A stretch of 64,000 nt of DNA from DAOTXS01 sp034433515 (GCA_034433515.1 DAOUAL010000002.1:23142-87141), one strand, 5' to 3'; shown: positions 40,697 to 49,696, counted from the first letter of the stretch. A program made the numbers and translations. The notes: generated from the sequence alone by a model not told the origin.

Positions 40697-42395
40697 ATTT
40701 GCGCTCCTCCGGTTGCCACTTGGTTTGCACGACCAATTCGTACTCCAAGCGTGGACCATCGGCGGTTCGGTATGCCAACGTGTGGCGCATCCAGTTAACA
40801 TCGTCGCGTTTTGGAAAATCCATCCGCGAATGGGCGCCCCGCGATTCTTCCCGCGCCAGCGCGCCTGCCACCATCGTCTCTGCCAATTCCAGCATGCCGC
40901 CTAGTTCGATTGTGCGCAACAAATCGAGATTAAACTTGCGATGTTTGGCGTCCACGCCGATGTGACGATAACGTGCGCGCAATTCCTGGATCGTGGCGAG
41001 CGCCTCTTCCATCGGTTTCTTGTCGCGGAACACACCGACCTTGTCGGTCATCGTTTGTGCCATTTCATCGCGCAAGGTCACCAGCCGTTCCTTGCCATCC
41101 GATTTCAAAAGTGCGTCCACCTCGCCCGATACTTTTTTCTCGGTATCGTTCAGCACTGCTTCGTTAATCGCTGATGCGTTGCCTTGCACATACTGTGCTG
41201 CGGCTGCCCCGGCACGCTGTCCCATCACTACACATTCGAGCAGACTGTTGCCGCCCAAACGATTGGCACCGTGCACGCTCACACAGGCACACTCACCCGC
41301 CGCAAAAAGACCCCGCAAGCGCGTGGCTCCGTCTTTGTCGGTATCAATGCCGCCCATCGTATAGTGTTGTCCCGGCTGAATCGGAATGGGTTGTTCGATT
41401 GGGTCAATGCCGAGGAAACTGAGACAAATGTCGCGGATGCCGGGCAAGCGTTCCAAAATTTTCTCGCGCCCCAGATGGCGCAGATCGAGGTGGACGCACC
41501 CGCCGCCATCGGGAAAGCCGCGCCCTTCGTTGATTTCGATTTGAATCGAACGCGAGACAATATCGCGCGGCGCGAGTTCCATCACTTTGGGGGCATAGCG
41601 TTGCATAAAGCGTTCACCTTGATTATTGATGAGATAGCCGCCTTCGCCGCGCGCACCTTCGGTCATCAAGATATTCGTGCCGATGATCGTCGTCGGATGA
41701 AATTGCACAAACTCCATATCTTCCAACGCCACGCCGGCACGATATGCCAAACTCATTCCAAACCCGGTGGATTGCATCGAGTTAGAAGTGCGTTTGTAGA
41801 TACGTCCTGCGCCACCGGTCGCAATGATGACCGCGTCTGCCGCAAACGTGCCGATTTCGCCGGTTTGCAAGTTGAGCGCGACCAAGCCGTGATTGCGCTC
41901 GCCATCGCTCGCCAGCGCAAGTGCCGCCCATTCGTTGTACACCTTGATATTGTGCTTGACCGTTTGCTCGTTGAGCGTGTGTAGAATGTACAGCCCGGTT
42001 TTATCGGCGGCGTAGCACGTGCGCGGATACCCCGCACCGCCAAACGGCCGTTGCGCAATCTTGCCATCGGGCGTGCGGCTGAAAGGCACGCCCCAATGTT
42101 CCAGTTCGTAAATCCGTTTGGGTGCATCGGTCGTCAGGATTTCTGCCGCATCTTGATCGGCGAGAAAGTCCGAACCCTTGACCGTATCGTACGCGTGCTT
42201 GGCGGGCGAATCATCGGCGCATTCGGGCATATTGGCGAGCGCGGCGTTGATGCCGCCTTGCGCTGCGCCGGAGTGTGAACGGACTGGATACAACAACGAT
42301 AGCACGGCGGTGTCCACACCCATCATCGCCGACTCGACTGCCGCGCGCAACCCGGCGAGACCACCGCCAACAACAAGGACTTGATGTTTAAACAT
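40692..42395 (-). CDS. sdhA: Succinate dehydrogenase/fumarate reductase flavoprotein subunit
   Basis: The 567-aa protein has the dinucleotide fold VLVVGGGLAGLRAA at the N terminus, the covalent FAD His in RSHSGAAQGGI (about 42), the dicarboxylate-binding loops (HPTTIIGTNILMTEGARGEGG with the catalytic Arg region) and QHYTMGGIDTD, ending with SRGAHSRMDFPKRDD. All expected residues are present. It forms the soluble part with SdhB. Confidence 0.94.
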   Translation of the reverse strand: MFKHQVLVVGGGLAGLRAAVESAMMGVDTAVLSLLYPVRSHSGAAQGGINAALANMPECADDSPAKHAYDTVKGSDFLADQDAAEILTTDAPKRIYELEHWGVPFSRTPDGKIAQRPFGGAGYPRTCYAADKTGLYILHTLNEQTVKHNIKVYNEWAALALASDGERNHGLVALNLQTGEIGTFAADAVIIATGGAGRIYKRTSNSMQSTGFGMSLAYRAGVALEDMEFVQFHPTTIIGTNILMTEGARGEGGYLINNQGERFMQRYAPKVMELAPRDIVSRSIQIEINEGRGFPDGGGCVHLDLRHLGREKILERLPGIRDICLSFLGIDPIEQPIPIQPGQHYTMGGIDTDKDGATRLRGLFAAGECACVSVHGANRLGGNSLLECVVMGQRAGAAAAQYVQGNASAINEAVLNDTEKKVSGEVDALLKSDGKERLVTLRDEMAQTMTDKVGVFRDKKPMEEALATIQELRARYRHIGVDAKHRKFNLDLLRTIELGGMLELAETMVAGALAREESRGAHSRMDFPKRDDVNWMRHTLAYRTADGPRLEYELVVQTKWQPEERKY

Positions 42396-42410
42396 ATTTG
42401 TGTCTCCCCG

Positions 42411-42767
42411 TTATTTCAAAAAGAACGTCAGCGCGTAGGCGCCCCACAGAAAGAACGCAAGTCCAGCGACCAGCAAGAGCATGTTGATAATGTTGCGTTT
42501 ACCCTCATCGCCGATAAAATCGAACAAGATGTTGCGCACGCCGTTAAAGCCGTGATAGAGACTCACCGCGAGCAAGCCACTATCAATGAACAGATACAAA
42601 AGATTCTTGAAGCGTGCGGCGACGCCAAGAAAATTGATATTGAGATTCTCGGGGACGTAGTGCAAGACAAAGATGTGTGCACCGAGAAAAAAGAGCAACA
42701 AGACGGCGGTAAGGCGTTGCAAAATCCACGCCCAAACTCCTTGAGGTTTGGCTGTTGTTGGAGTCAT
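42411..42767 (-). CDS. sdhD: Succinate dehydrogenase membrane anchor subunit D-like
   Basis: The 118-aa protein has three helices: LQRLTAVLLLFFLGAHIFVLHYV (first part), LFIDSGLLAVSLYHGFNGV and MLLLVAGLAFFLWGAYAL. Histidines in GAHIFVLH and YHGFNGVR are candidates for heme b ligands and quinone contact. The paired SdhC-like gene is 12 nt upstream. Confidence 0.85.
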   Translation of the reverse strand: MTPTTAKPQGVWAWILQRLTAVLLLFFLGAHIFVLHYVPENLNINFLGVAARFKNLLYLFIDSGLLAVSLYHGFNGVRNILFDFIGDEGKRNIINMLLLVAGLAFFLWGAYALTFFLK

Positions 42768-42779
42768 AAATCCTTCCTT

Positions 42780-43151
42780 TTATCCCACAATGTGGGGCCA
42801 TGCGACGACAAACGCAATGACCATCGGAATGACAGCCAGCGCGATCATCCCGATAAAAATTTCTTTCTGCCGCTTGATACCGATCCCCAGATCGAACAGC
42901 ACGATGCGGATGCCGTTCAAGCCGTGAATCAAAATGCAACCGATCAAGCCCATTTCGAGCAGGACAAAGATTGGTGCTTTGAGAAACTTCATTGCGGCAT
43001 CAAAACTGCCGGTGCCTGCGACCGCCGTGGAAATGACGAGGATGTGCAAGGGCAAATAAAACGCAATCGCCAAACCGCTGAGGCGGTGCAACCAAAATGC
43101 CCAGACGCCCAATCCTTGTCCCAAATACTTTTCGCGATCCAGTAATCGCAT
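42780..43151 (-). CDS. sdhC: Succinate dehydrogenase cytochrome b subunit C-like
   Basis: The 123-aa protein has three helices and the SdhC pattern FWLHRLSGLAIAFYLPLHIL with the Ser-x-His quinone/heme region and LIHGLNGIRIVLFDLG. The start ATG 43151 has GGAGG 6 nt upstream; the longer frame has none. SdhC and SdhD resemble each other in size and in the HGxNGxR motif, so they may have come from one gene by duplication. Confidence 0.85.
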   Translation of the reverse strand: MRLLDREKYLGQGLGVWAFWLHRLSGLAIAFYLPLHILVISTAVAGTGSFDAAMKFLKAPIFVLLEMGLIGCILIHGLNGIRIVLFDLGIGIKRQKEIFIGMIALAVIPMVIAFVVAWPHIVG

Positions 43152-43194
43152 ATTTTTCCTCCTCTCCTTTGAGATCGAGTTTTTTGCCATCGGT

Positions 43195-43257
43195 CATGGC
43201 GAGCCAAGCACGCTCAAATGTCTCTTGAGAGATTGCTTCGCCGCTTGGCTCGCCATG
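43195..43257 (-). other. Strong hairpin between nuoF-like and sdhC genes
   Basis: CATGGCGAGCCAAGC and GCTTGGCTCGCCATG form a perfect 15-bp stem around a 33-nt loop that itself holds TCTCTTGAGA. No T-run follows on the - strand. It may set different mRNA levels for the diaphorase and sdh parts of the array, by processing or partial termination. Confidence 0.7.
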
Positions 43258-43299
43258 ATAATCAGTTGAAAATTTTTCTGCAAAATCTAAAGATTATCT

Positions 43300-44976
43300 T
43301 TACGCCGCCATCGGCATTTCGTTTTGAGGCGAGCGAACCGTTTGTTCTTTTGACTCGCCACGCATCGGACACACGCCCAGTGGGCAATGTTTTTCCGTGT
43401 GCGCCGCGAACTCGTCGCGGAAGAAACGCAAGCCGGTGAGAATTGGCACCGCCGCTGCCTGACCTAGACCACAGAACGATGCCAGCTGCATATTCGTCGC
43501 AATGCGTTCGAGTTGCTGAATGTCCTCGAGTGTTGCGCGTGCGTCTTTCAATCGTTCCAAGATTTCCATCGCGCGCGTCGTGCCAAGCCGACACGGGACA
43601 CATTTGCCGCAACTCTCGTGAACGAAAAAGCGCAGCAACACAAACGCGAGATCAACGACGCACGTGTCATCGCCGCAAATCAATAACGCGCCCGAACCTA
43701 ACCCCGCGCCGCGCGCCGCGAGTTCTGAAATATCCATCGGCACATCGAGGAAGGAAGCATCAATAATCGCGCCCGATGTGCCGCCCAGTTGCGCGAGTTT
43801 GAATTGCTTGCCGGCTTTTATTCCGCCGCCATACACCTCGATCACGGTGCGCAACGTTGTGCCCATTGGCACCTCAATCAACCCAGTCACATTCACGTCG
43901 CCGAGCATCGTGTACACTTTGGTGCCCGGACATTTCGCTGTCCCAATCGTACGATACCACGCCGCGCCTTGGCGAATAATCGGCGGCAAGTTGGCAAGCG
44001 ACTCGACGTTGTTGACGGCAGTTGGATAACCCCAGATGCCGTTCGTGACCGGATATGGCGGACGAATTCGTGGCTCGCCGCGTTTTCCTTCCAATGATTC
44101 GATCAGCGCGGTTTCTTCGCCGCAAATGTACGCGCCCGCGCCGGAATGAATGTGAATGTCGAACGAAAAGTCGGTGCCGAAAATTTTTGGGCCGAGCAAT
44201 CCTAGATCGTGCGCTTGCGCAATCGCTTTTTCCAAACGTTCGCGCGCCTGGCGATACTCGCCGCGAATGTAAATGTAGCCCTCGCGCGCGCCAATCGCAT
44301 AACCTGAAATCAGCATTCCTTCAAGAATCGAATGCGGGTCGCCTTCCAAAATCAGACGATCCTTAAAAGTGCCGGGTTCCGATTCATCCGCGTTGCACAA
44401 GACAAACTTGCGTTCGGCGCGCGCTTCGGCAACGAATTTCAATTTTGTTCCGACCGGGAATCCTGCGCCACCACGTCCTTGCAAACCCGAGTCAATAATT
44501 TCTTGCACAACCTGCGCCGGTGTCATCTGCGTCAAGGCTTTGCCAATCGCCGCGTAGCCATCGTGCGCGATGTAATCTTCGATGGATTCCGGATTGATGA
44601 TCCCCGCACGTGCCAGCACCACACGTTGTTGCGCAAAGAGTACACCCTCGCGTGCCGGGACGCGCACAATTGCCCCGGTGAGTGGCTTGATCGTCGCGCG
44701 TAATGCTTCAACGATGCGACCTTTGTACAGATGCTCGGAGACGATGAGGGGCACATCATTCGCCGTGAGCGGACCATAGACGATGCCTTCGGGATAAACG
44801 ATGATTGCCGGCAGTTGCGCCGGCGCAGCGCGCAAATCGCCGGTGAACGCTACGGCGATTTCATCGGTCAAGCCATAAAAGGCAAGTTCGGCGTCCAAGG
44901 CAAACTTGATAGCTTCGGCACCACGCGATAAGGAAATGGGATCGCCGGAAATCAAAATGTGTGAGCGATGGGGCAT
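43300..44976 (-). CDS. NuoF-like NADH-binding flavoprotein (second copy, short form)
   Basis: The 558-aa protein has a thioredoxin-like N-terminal domain without cluster cysteines, the NADH/FMN region (RGRGGAGFPVGTKLKF; GAGAYICGEETALIESLEG) and the 4Fe-4S motif SCGKCVPCRLGT with a distal Cys in ASFCGLGQAA. It lacks the C-terminal two-cluster ferredoxin present in the 45441-47225 paralogue. The start ATG 44976 shares an A with the NuoE stop (TAATG) and has GGGGAGG. It forms one diaphorase pair with that NuoE. Confidence 0.9.
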   Translation of the reverse strand: MPHRSHILISGDPISLSRGAEAIKFALDAELAFYGLTDEIAVAFTGDLRAAPAQLPAIIVYPEGIVYGPLTANDVPLIVSEHLYKGRIVEALRATIKPLTGAIVRVPAREGVLFAQQRVVLARAGIINPESIEDYIAHDGYAAIGKALTQMTPAQVVQEIIDSGLQGRGGAGFPVGTKLKFVAEARAERKFVLCNADESEPGTFKDRLILEGDPHSILEGMLISGYAIGAREGYIYIRGEYRQARERLEKAIAQAHDLGLLGPKIFGTDFSFDIHIHSGAGAYICGEETALIESLEGKRGEPRIRPPYPVTNGIWGYPTAVNNVESLANLPPIIRQGAAWYRTIGTAKCPGTKVYTMLGDVNVTGLIEVPMGTTLRTVIEVYGGGIKAGKQFKLAQLGGTSGAIIDASFLDVPMDISELAARGAGLGSGALLICGDDTCVVDLAFVLLRFFVHESCGKCVPCRLGTTRAMEILERLKDARATLEDIQQLERIATNMQLASFCGLGQAAAVPILTGLRFFRDEFAAHTEKHCPLGVCPMRGESKEQTVRSPQNEMPMAA

Positions 44977-45386
44977 TACCACCTCCCCAGGATTTCCACG
45001 ACTCGCTCCGGCGTCAGATTGCCGTACACCTCGTCGTCCACCATCATCACCGGGCCCACCCCACAGACGCCAATGCAACTCGTCATCTCGAACGTCCATT
45101 TGCCATCGGCAGAAGTTTGCCCGGGTTCCAGTCCCAGCGCCGTGCGAATCGCCTCGAACACGGCGCGCCCGCCGGCAACGTGGCAGGGCGCATCTTCGCA
45201 AAATCGAACGACGTGTTTGCCACGTGGCTGCGCGCTAAACAGCGAATAAAAGGTCATTACGCCAAAAACTTTCGCCACGGGTAGGCGTAATTCCCTTGCC
45301 AGTTTTTCAACTTCGGTTTGCGGAACGTAACCGAATTGCTTGTTCAGGTCGGTGAGACGCGCAACGAGATCGTCCGTTCGTTGCAT
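44976..45386 (-). CDS. NuoE-like [2Fe-2S] subunit (second copy)
   Basis: The 136-aa thioredoxin-like ferredoxin has the four ligands CEDAPC and CIGVC in the order C-x4-C...C-x3-C, and GVMTFYSLFSAQPRGKH before them. It pairs with the NuoF-like product of the next gene, to which it is coupled by TAATG. It is shorter at the N terminus than the paralogue at 48348-48884. Confidence 0.92.
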   Translation of the reverse strand: MQRTDDLVARLTDLNKQFGYVPQTEVEKLARELRLPVAKVFGVMTFYSLFSAQPRGKHVVRFCEDAPCHVAGGRAVFEAIRTALGLEPGQTSADGKWTFEMTSCIGVCGVGPVMMVDDEVYGNLTPERVVEILGRW

Positions 45387-45394
45387 GTTACCTC

Positions 45395-45446
45395 AATCGT
45401 TCGTTGCATCGTTGAACCATCTAACGATGCAACGATACAACTATTC
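45395..45446. repeat. ATCGTTCGTTGCATCGTT word-repeat hairpin
   Basis: ATCGTTCGTTGCATCGTT repeats ATCGTT/TCGTTG; AACGATGCAACGAT on the right pairs with it. It spans the junction and touches the stop codon of the upstream NuoF gene. Confidence 0.7.
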
Positions 45447-47225
45447 AACCACAATCGCATCAAACTTGCAGACGGTCATACAAATGCCACAACTCTCGCA
45501 CAATTCGGGATTGATGAAATGCACTTTTTGCTTTTCACCGCTGATGGCTTTGGAGGGACAGTTCCGCGCACACACCATACAACCGGTGCAATTATCCAGA
45601 ATACGATAGTGAATCAGTTTGCGACACACTTTGGCGGGGCACTTTTTCTCTTTGATGTGTGCTTCGTACTCGTGGCGAAAATATTTGATGGTGGTCAACA
45701 CGGGATTGGGTGCGCCTTGCCCCAAGCCGCACAAACTGCCGGCAACAATATGCTTGGACAAGCGCTCCAATTCTTCGATATCGCCTTCTTCGCCCTCGCC
45801 GTTGCAGATGCGTGTCAAGATTTCCAGAATGCGCCGCGTGCCGATGCGGCAGGGCACACACTTGCCGCACGATTCATCTTGGGTAAAGTCCATAAAGAAT
45901 CGCGCAATATCCACCATACACGTGCCCTCGTCCATCACGACGAGACCGCCCGATCCCATAATCGAACCTAGTTTGTGGAGGTTTTCGTAATCAATCGGCG
46001 TATCAAGGAATTGTTCCAGAATGCAACCGCCCATCGGGCCGCCGGTTTGAATCGCTTTGAATTTCTTGCCGCCCTTGATGCCGCCGGCGACATCGAACAC
46101 CACTTCGCGGAGAGTAATCCCCAGTGGTACTTCGATCAAGCCGGTGCGCACGACATCGCCCGCGAGCGTGAACGTTTTGGTGCCGCGATTATTCTCCGCG
46201 CCAATGGTTTGAAACCACTCGGCGCCGCGCAGAATAATGTTGCGAATGTTTGCCAGCGTCTCGACGTTGTTGATGATGGTTGGTTTGCCCCACAAGCCGG
46301 CAACCGCTGGGAAAGGTGGGCGCGGACGCGGTTCACCGCGTTTGCCTTCAATGGATGCCATCAACGCGGTTTCTTCACCGCAGACAAACGCGCCGGCACC
46401 CATCCGCAGTTCGACATCAAAATCAAAACCGGTGCCCAAAATATCCTTGCCCAGAAAACCAAACTCGCGTGCTTGCCGGATGGCGATTTTCAACGTCCGC
46501 ACGGCAATTGGATATTCGGCACGACAATAGATGTACCCTTGATGCGCGCCAATCGCATAACCAGCGATGATCATCCCTTCGAGGACAGAATGCGGATCGC
46601 TTTCCAACACGCGACGATTCATAAACGCGCCGGGATCACCTTCGTCCGCGTTGCAGATGACATACTTGGTCTCCGTCTTTTGCGCCGCCGCAAATTCCCA
46701 TTTTTTGCCGGTAGGAAATCCCGCACCCCCACGCCCGCGTAGCCCGGATTTTAGCACCTCCTCAATCACCTCGCGCGGTTTCATTTCTAATAACACGCGC
46801 GCCGTAGCGGTATATCCATCTTCTGCAATATAATCCTCAATGTTCTCCGGGTCAATGACCCCACAGCGTGCCATAATGACCCGCATTTCTTTGGCTGTTG
46901 GTGCACGGAGTTCTTCATCCTTCCGCACTTCGCCGGTGTATTGATAGGGCTTGACGATGCGCCCTTTGAGCAAATGCTCGTGGACGATTTCCGTGACCGC
47001 GGCGGGCGTCAGATGCACGTAGGCGATACCTTCCGGATAAATGACCATTTCGGGCCCAACATGGCAATGGCCCAGTCGCCACGTTTCTAAAACGTTGACT
47101 TCATCGCGCAAGCCGTTGCTTTCCAACTCGCGGATCAACACCGCTTCGATTTCTTGAGCGCCTTTGGCGAGGCACTCGGCGTCCATACACAGCAGAATAT
47201 GCGAACGATAAAATTCGTTGGGCAT
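45441..47225 (-). CDS. NuoF-like flavoprotein with C-terminal 2x[4Fe-4S] ferredoxin domain
   Basis: The 594-aa protein has a degenerate thioredoxin-like N terminus (CMDAECLAKG), NADH/FMN motifs RGRGGAGFPTGKKWEF and GAGAFVCGEETALMASIEG, a 4Fe-4S motif SCGKCVPCRIGT plus SLCGLGQGAP, and a C-terminal pair CTGCMVCARNCP and CESCGICMTVCKFD. This is the architecture of HydB/HndC subunits of bifurcating hydrogenases and of related formate dehydrogenases. No [FeFe] hydrogenase subunit follows; the nearest catalytic subunit is FdhA. The ribosome site is GAGG. Confidence 0.92.
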   Translation of the reverse strand: MPNEFYRSHILLCMDAECLAKGAQEIEAVLIRELESNGLRDEVNVLETWRLGHCHVGPEMVIYPEGIAYVHLTPAAVTEIVHEHLLKGRIVKPYQYTGEVRKDEELRAPTAKEMRVIMARCGVIDPENIEDYIAEDGYTATARVLLEMKPREVIEEVLKSGLRGRGGAGFPTGKKWEFAAAQKTETKYVICNADEGDPGAFMNRRVLESDPHSVLEGMIIAGYAIGAHQGYIYCRAEYPIAVRTLKIAIRQAREFGFLGKDILGTGFDFDVELRMGAGAFVCGEETALMASIEGKRGEPRPRPPFPAVAGLWGKPTIINNVETLANIRNIILRGAEWFQTIGAENNRGTKTFTLAGDVVRTGLIEVPLGITLREVVFDVAGGIKGGKKFKAIQTGGPMGGCILEQFLDTPIDYENLHKLGSIMGSGGLVVMDEGTCMVDIARFFMDFTQDESCGKCVPCRIGTRRILEILTRICNGEGEEGDIEELERLSKHIVAGSLCGLGQGAPNPVLTTIKYFRHEYEAHIKEKKCPAKVCRKLIHYRILDNCTGCMVCARNCPSKAISGEKQKVHFINPELCESCGICMTVCKFDAIVVE

Positions 47226-47235
47226 TCCTTACCTC

Positions 47236-47310
47236 ATCGTGCAACAGTCTGATCGTGCGAAGGTGCGATAGGTGTGTCCAATGGTCGAACTATCGCACTA
47301 TTGGACTAGC
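47236..47310. repeat. GTGCGATAG/CTATCGCAC word-repeat hairpin
   Basis: GTGCGATAG pairs with CTATCGCAC, and inside it GTCCAAT pairs with ATTGGAC in a shifted register; GATCGTGCGAAGGTGCGATAG repeats GTGCGA. It lies between the ferredoxin stop and the NuoF start. Confidence 0.65.
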
Positions 47311-47668
47311 GCGTGATTACCCACTCGTGAATGATCTTGCCACCGACCACGTGTTCCGTGACAATCGCACGGGCGCGTTCTGGGGTCACCTTACCGTACG
47401 TCACCTTGGTCTCACCGATTTGCACATCCACAATCGGCTCATACTCGCACAAACCGATGCACCCGGTTTGTGTGACCAAGACGCCGGTAATCTGATCTTT
47501 TTCGATCGCGTCCAGAATCGCCTTCATCGTATCGCGTGCGCCAGCGGCGATGCCGCACGTCCCCATGGCGACGGTCAGATGCGCGCGCGCACTGGCAGTA
47601 CGAATCTGGCGCTTGGCAAGGGCTTCCTCTTTGATTCTTTTCAAGTCATCTAGAGATTTAACTGGCAT
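47306..47668 (-). CDS. (2Fe-2S) ferredoxin-like protein, thioredoxin fold
   Basis: The 120-aa protein has cysteines in MGTCGIAAGA and TGCIGLCEYEP, the C-x10-C...C-x3-C type arrangement of stand-alone NuoE C-terminal-like ferredoxins that accompany HydABC and NADH-linked formate dehydrogenases. It lies between the broken HATPase gene and NuoF and probably docks on the latter, whose own N-terminal copy of this fold has lost its cluster. Confidence 0.88.
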   Translation of the reverse strand: MPVKSLDDLKRIKEEALAKRQIRTASARAHLTVAMGTCGIAAGARDTMKAILDAIEKDQITGVLVTQTGCIGLCEYEPIVDVQIGETKVTYGKVTPERARAIVTEHVVGGKIIHEWVITR

Positions 47669-47678
47669 TGTAACCCCA

Positions 47679-47870
47679 TTTCAGATTTTATGATTTAGGA
47701 TTTATGATTCAAGATCACCGGTGGTGCTAGTAGTGCACCAACATGAAAGTGCGTCGTGGAAACTTGATACTTTGCCGTCTTGGTAACCATTTTTCCATCG
47801 GTCTGGTATGCAACTATTTCATGTTGTTGCACTAGTGGCAAATCATAAATCCTAAATCTGAAATCATAAC
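47679..47870. repeat. GATTTAGGATTTATGATT word hairpin split by a family A element
   Basis: The left arm (47681-47710) carries TTTATGATTTAGGATTTATG; the right arm (47841-47870) is AATCATAAATCCTAAATC and TGAAATCATAAC, its inverse. The family A element 47727-47835 occupies the loop, so it seems to have entered an existing word hairpin. Confidence 0.7.
47727..47835. mobile_element. MITE-like element, family A, copy 1 (inverse orientation)
   Basis: This 109-nt element has ends CTAGTAGTGCACCAACATGA and TCATGTTGTTGCACTAG. In reverse complement it matches the other two copies (51436-51543 and 53350-53458) at both ends and in TTGCATACCAGAC next to one end, while the centre has diverged. Confidence 0.8.
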
Positions 47871-48348
47871 TTAGAGCTTGTAGATTTGCGCTAGCGAATC
47901 CGAAATCTCGCGCCGCAGATATTCGAGCACCGTTGGCTCGCTGAGCGGCACGGCGCCCAACTCGCGCTTGATCGGGCGTGTATCGAACTCAAAGCGGCGA
48001 TCACCGGCAGAATGCCGATACACAAAATTCACGTGCGGATAACCTACCACCAATCCCAGAACGGTATTCACCATGTCGCCGAGCGGCATTCGATTCAAAT
48101 GACTGTGTTGAAATGTTGCCGTAATGGTTGTCCCTTGTCCAAGGGTGGAATCAATGGTCAACGACCCGTTACACAATTCAGTGGCTTGTTTCAAAAATGG
48201 AATCCCTAATCCTACTCGGCGAGTCGACGGAAATCGTCAAACGATCGGCAGCCTCGTCTTCGATGATTTCAATCGTAACGAGGGTGGCGCCCGCCTGCAG
48301 ACTATTCTCCACCAGATCGAGAATGTGGAGCGCGAGTTCGCGGAACAT
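47871..48348 (-). pseudogene. HATPase (anti-sigma-like) gene broken by deletion and frameshift
   Basis: The ATG 48348 is coupled to the NuoE stop (TAATG). The first frame reads MFRELALHILDLVENSLQAG and on to LTISV, then shifts; the second frame resumes with TRRVGLGIPFLKQATELCNG and goes on to the end at 47871. Intact homologues of this ATP-binding protein carry the G1 box (DDGxGM) and DPFxTTRTTR between these parts; roughly 25 codons are missing here. The break lies in GACTCGCCGAGT, a small palindrome, which fits a slippage deletion. Without G1 the protein could not bind ATP. A sequencing or assembly error is possible. Confidence 0.78.
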
Positions 48349-48884
48349 TACACTTTTTCATACTTGCGCAACACGGTGATAAACCGGTCGGGGGTGTTGC
48401 GCCCGTGCACATTATCATCCACCATCACCACCGGCGCTTGCGAGCAGGCACCCAGACAGCGGCAGGCTTCGATGGTGAACTTGCGGTCGGGGGTCGTTTC
48501 GCCTAGTTTCACCCCCAAGATTTGCTGGGCTTTGTCAATGAGCATCTCTGCGCCGCCCACATAACATGCCGTTCCTAGACAAAACGCAACACGATGTTTA
48601 CCGCGCGGCTTCATCGTAAAGAATGAATAAAACGTTACGACCCCGTACACGTCTTTGAGTGGAATCTTGAGTTTTTCGGCGATGTAATTTTGCATTGGCT
48701 TGGAGATGTGACCGATTTGCGATTGAATCTCGTTGAGAATCAACATCGTCGAACCTGCTTTGGGCGAATGTTCGGCGATGATCGCGTCAATCTTGGCGCG
48801 TTGTTCTGCGATCATGATGGGGTCATCGTCCGCTGGAACAAGCGCGGGGGCGACTGGCACAGTCCGCAAATCTTTTGCGCGCAT
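48348..48884 (-). CDS. NuoE-like [2Fe-2S] subunit (first copy)
   Basis: The 178-aa protein has an N-terminal helical extension, YGVVTFYSFFTMKPRGKHRV and the ligands CLGTAC and CRCLGAC. It is the HydC/NuoE type and should partner the long NuoF at 45441-47225, from which it is separated by the broken HATPase and the ferredoxin gene. The ribosome site GAGGAG is strong. Confidence 0.92.
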   Translation of the reverse strand: MRAKDLRTVPVAPALVPADDDPIMIAEQRAKIDAIIAEHSPKAGSTMLILNEIQSQIGHISKPMQNYIAEKLKIPLKDVYGVVTFYSFFTMKPRGKHRVAFCLGTACYVGGAEMLIDKAQQILGVKLGETTPDRKFTIEACRCLGACSQAPVVMVDDNVHGRNTPDRFITVLRKYEKV

Positions 48885-48948
48885 TGTACGACTCCTCTAT
48901 GATGGATTGACTAGGACGCACGACAAGACGAAAATAATTTCATTTTCG

Positions 48949-49680
48949 TCAGTTCGGTAGAGCATATCTCTTTTCTTTGAATGCTTTCGACAACTCGGCG
49001 ATACTGCGTGTTCGCCGTTCAAACTCGGTGATTGCTGTACCCATGGCGTCGAGCCAGTGTGCGTCGGAAGCGCAAACCACAGCAATCCGCTCGGGAATGT
49101 GGTATTTGGCGCGCGCGACCGATTCCGAAATATTCTGCGAAATCTCCAACGCATCCACATTCAAATTTGGCGGGAGAAAGCCAAGCACCGCAATTAGCCC
49201 ATTTGCCGGGCGGTCAATGTGCGCCGGGATTGCCAGTCCACCGATTGCCCGCACACGCTCGACGGCTTGATCTAGGGTGATATTCGCCGCCACGAGCAAC
49301 AGGCGCTCTTCGCGCCGCACAAAATTTCCCGCCGCATCCACCACAAATTGTTCCCCCAAGTGTTCGGGGTGATTGGGCAGATGAGGCATGGCTTGGTCAA
49401 CTTGAGCTTGCCACGCTTGAACCTGTTCGAATGTATCGAATAAACAAACCAGATGGACTTCTTCACGAGTCGCTAGTTCGATCCCGGGCAAGACCTTTAA
49501 CCCGGTGGCGCGCGCCGCTTCCATCACCGCTGGAACGTTCGCACTCGCATTGTGATCGGTGATGGCGATCAGATCGAGTCCGGCTTCCAGCGCACGTTCG
49601 ACAATGAGCGGGGGAATCATCTCGACTTCGGCGCAGGGCGAGAGAACCGTATGAATATGCAAATCGGCGCGGACCAGCAT
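48949..49680 (-). CDS. PHP domain phosphoesterase
   Basis: The 243-aa protein starts with the PHP metal motif RADLHIHTVLSPCAEVEM (His8, His10), then ITDHNASAN and GIELATREEVH, and HIDRPANG further on, all metal ligands of the trinuclear PHP site. In clostridia and Chloroflexota a PHP protein of this size is commonly found in the same operon as DRTGG, CBS/anti-sigma and hydrogenase-type diaphorase genes. Its substrate there is unknown. The start ATG 49680 has no ribosome site; a word hairpin lies just upstream. Confidence 0.88.
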   Translation of the reverse strand: MLVRADLHIHTVLSPCAEVEMIPPLIVERALEAGLDLIAITDHNASANVPAVMEAARATGLKVLPGIELATREEVHLVCLFDTFEQVQAWQAQVDQAMPHLPNHPEHLGEQFVVDAAGNFVRREERLLLVAANITLDQAVERVRAIGGLAIPAHIDRPANGLIAVLGFLPPNLNVDALEISQNISESVARAKYHIPERIAVVCASDAHWLDAMGTAITEFERRTRSIAELSKAFKEKRYALPN

Positions 49681-49696
49681 TTTTCAGTGTACGCAT

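Noticed and set aside
45441..47225. Catalytic subunit of an [FeFe] hydrogenase in the diaphorase array
   Set aside because: No H-cluster motifs (TSCCPxW, FMPCxxKK) occur in the window; only diaphorase and FDH subunits are present.
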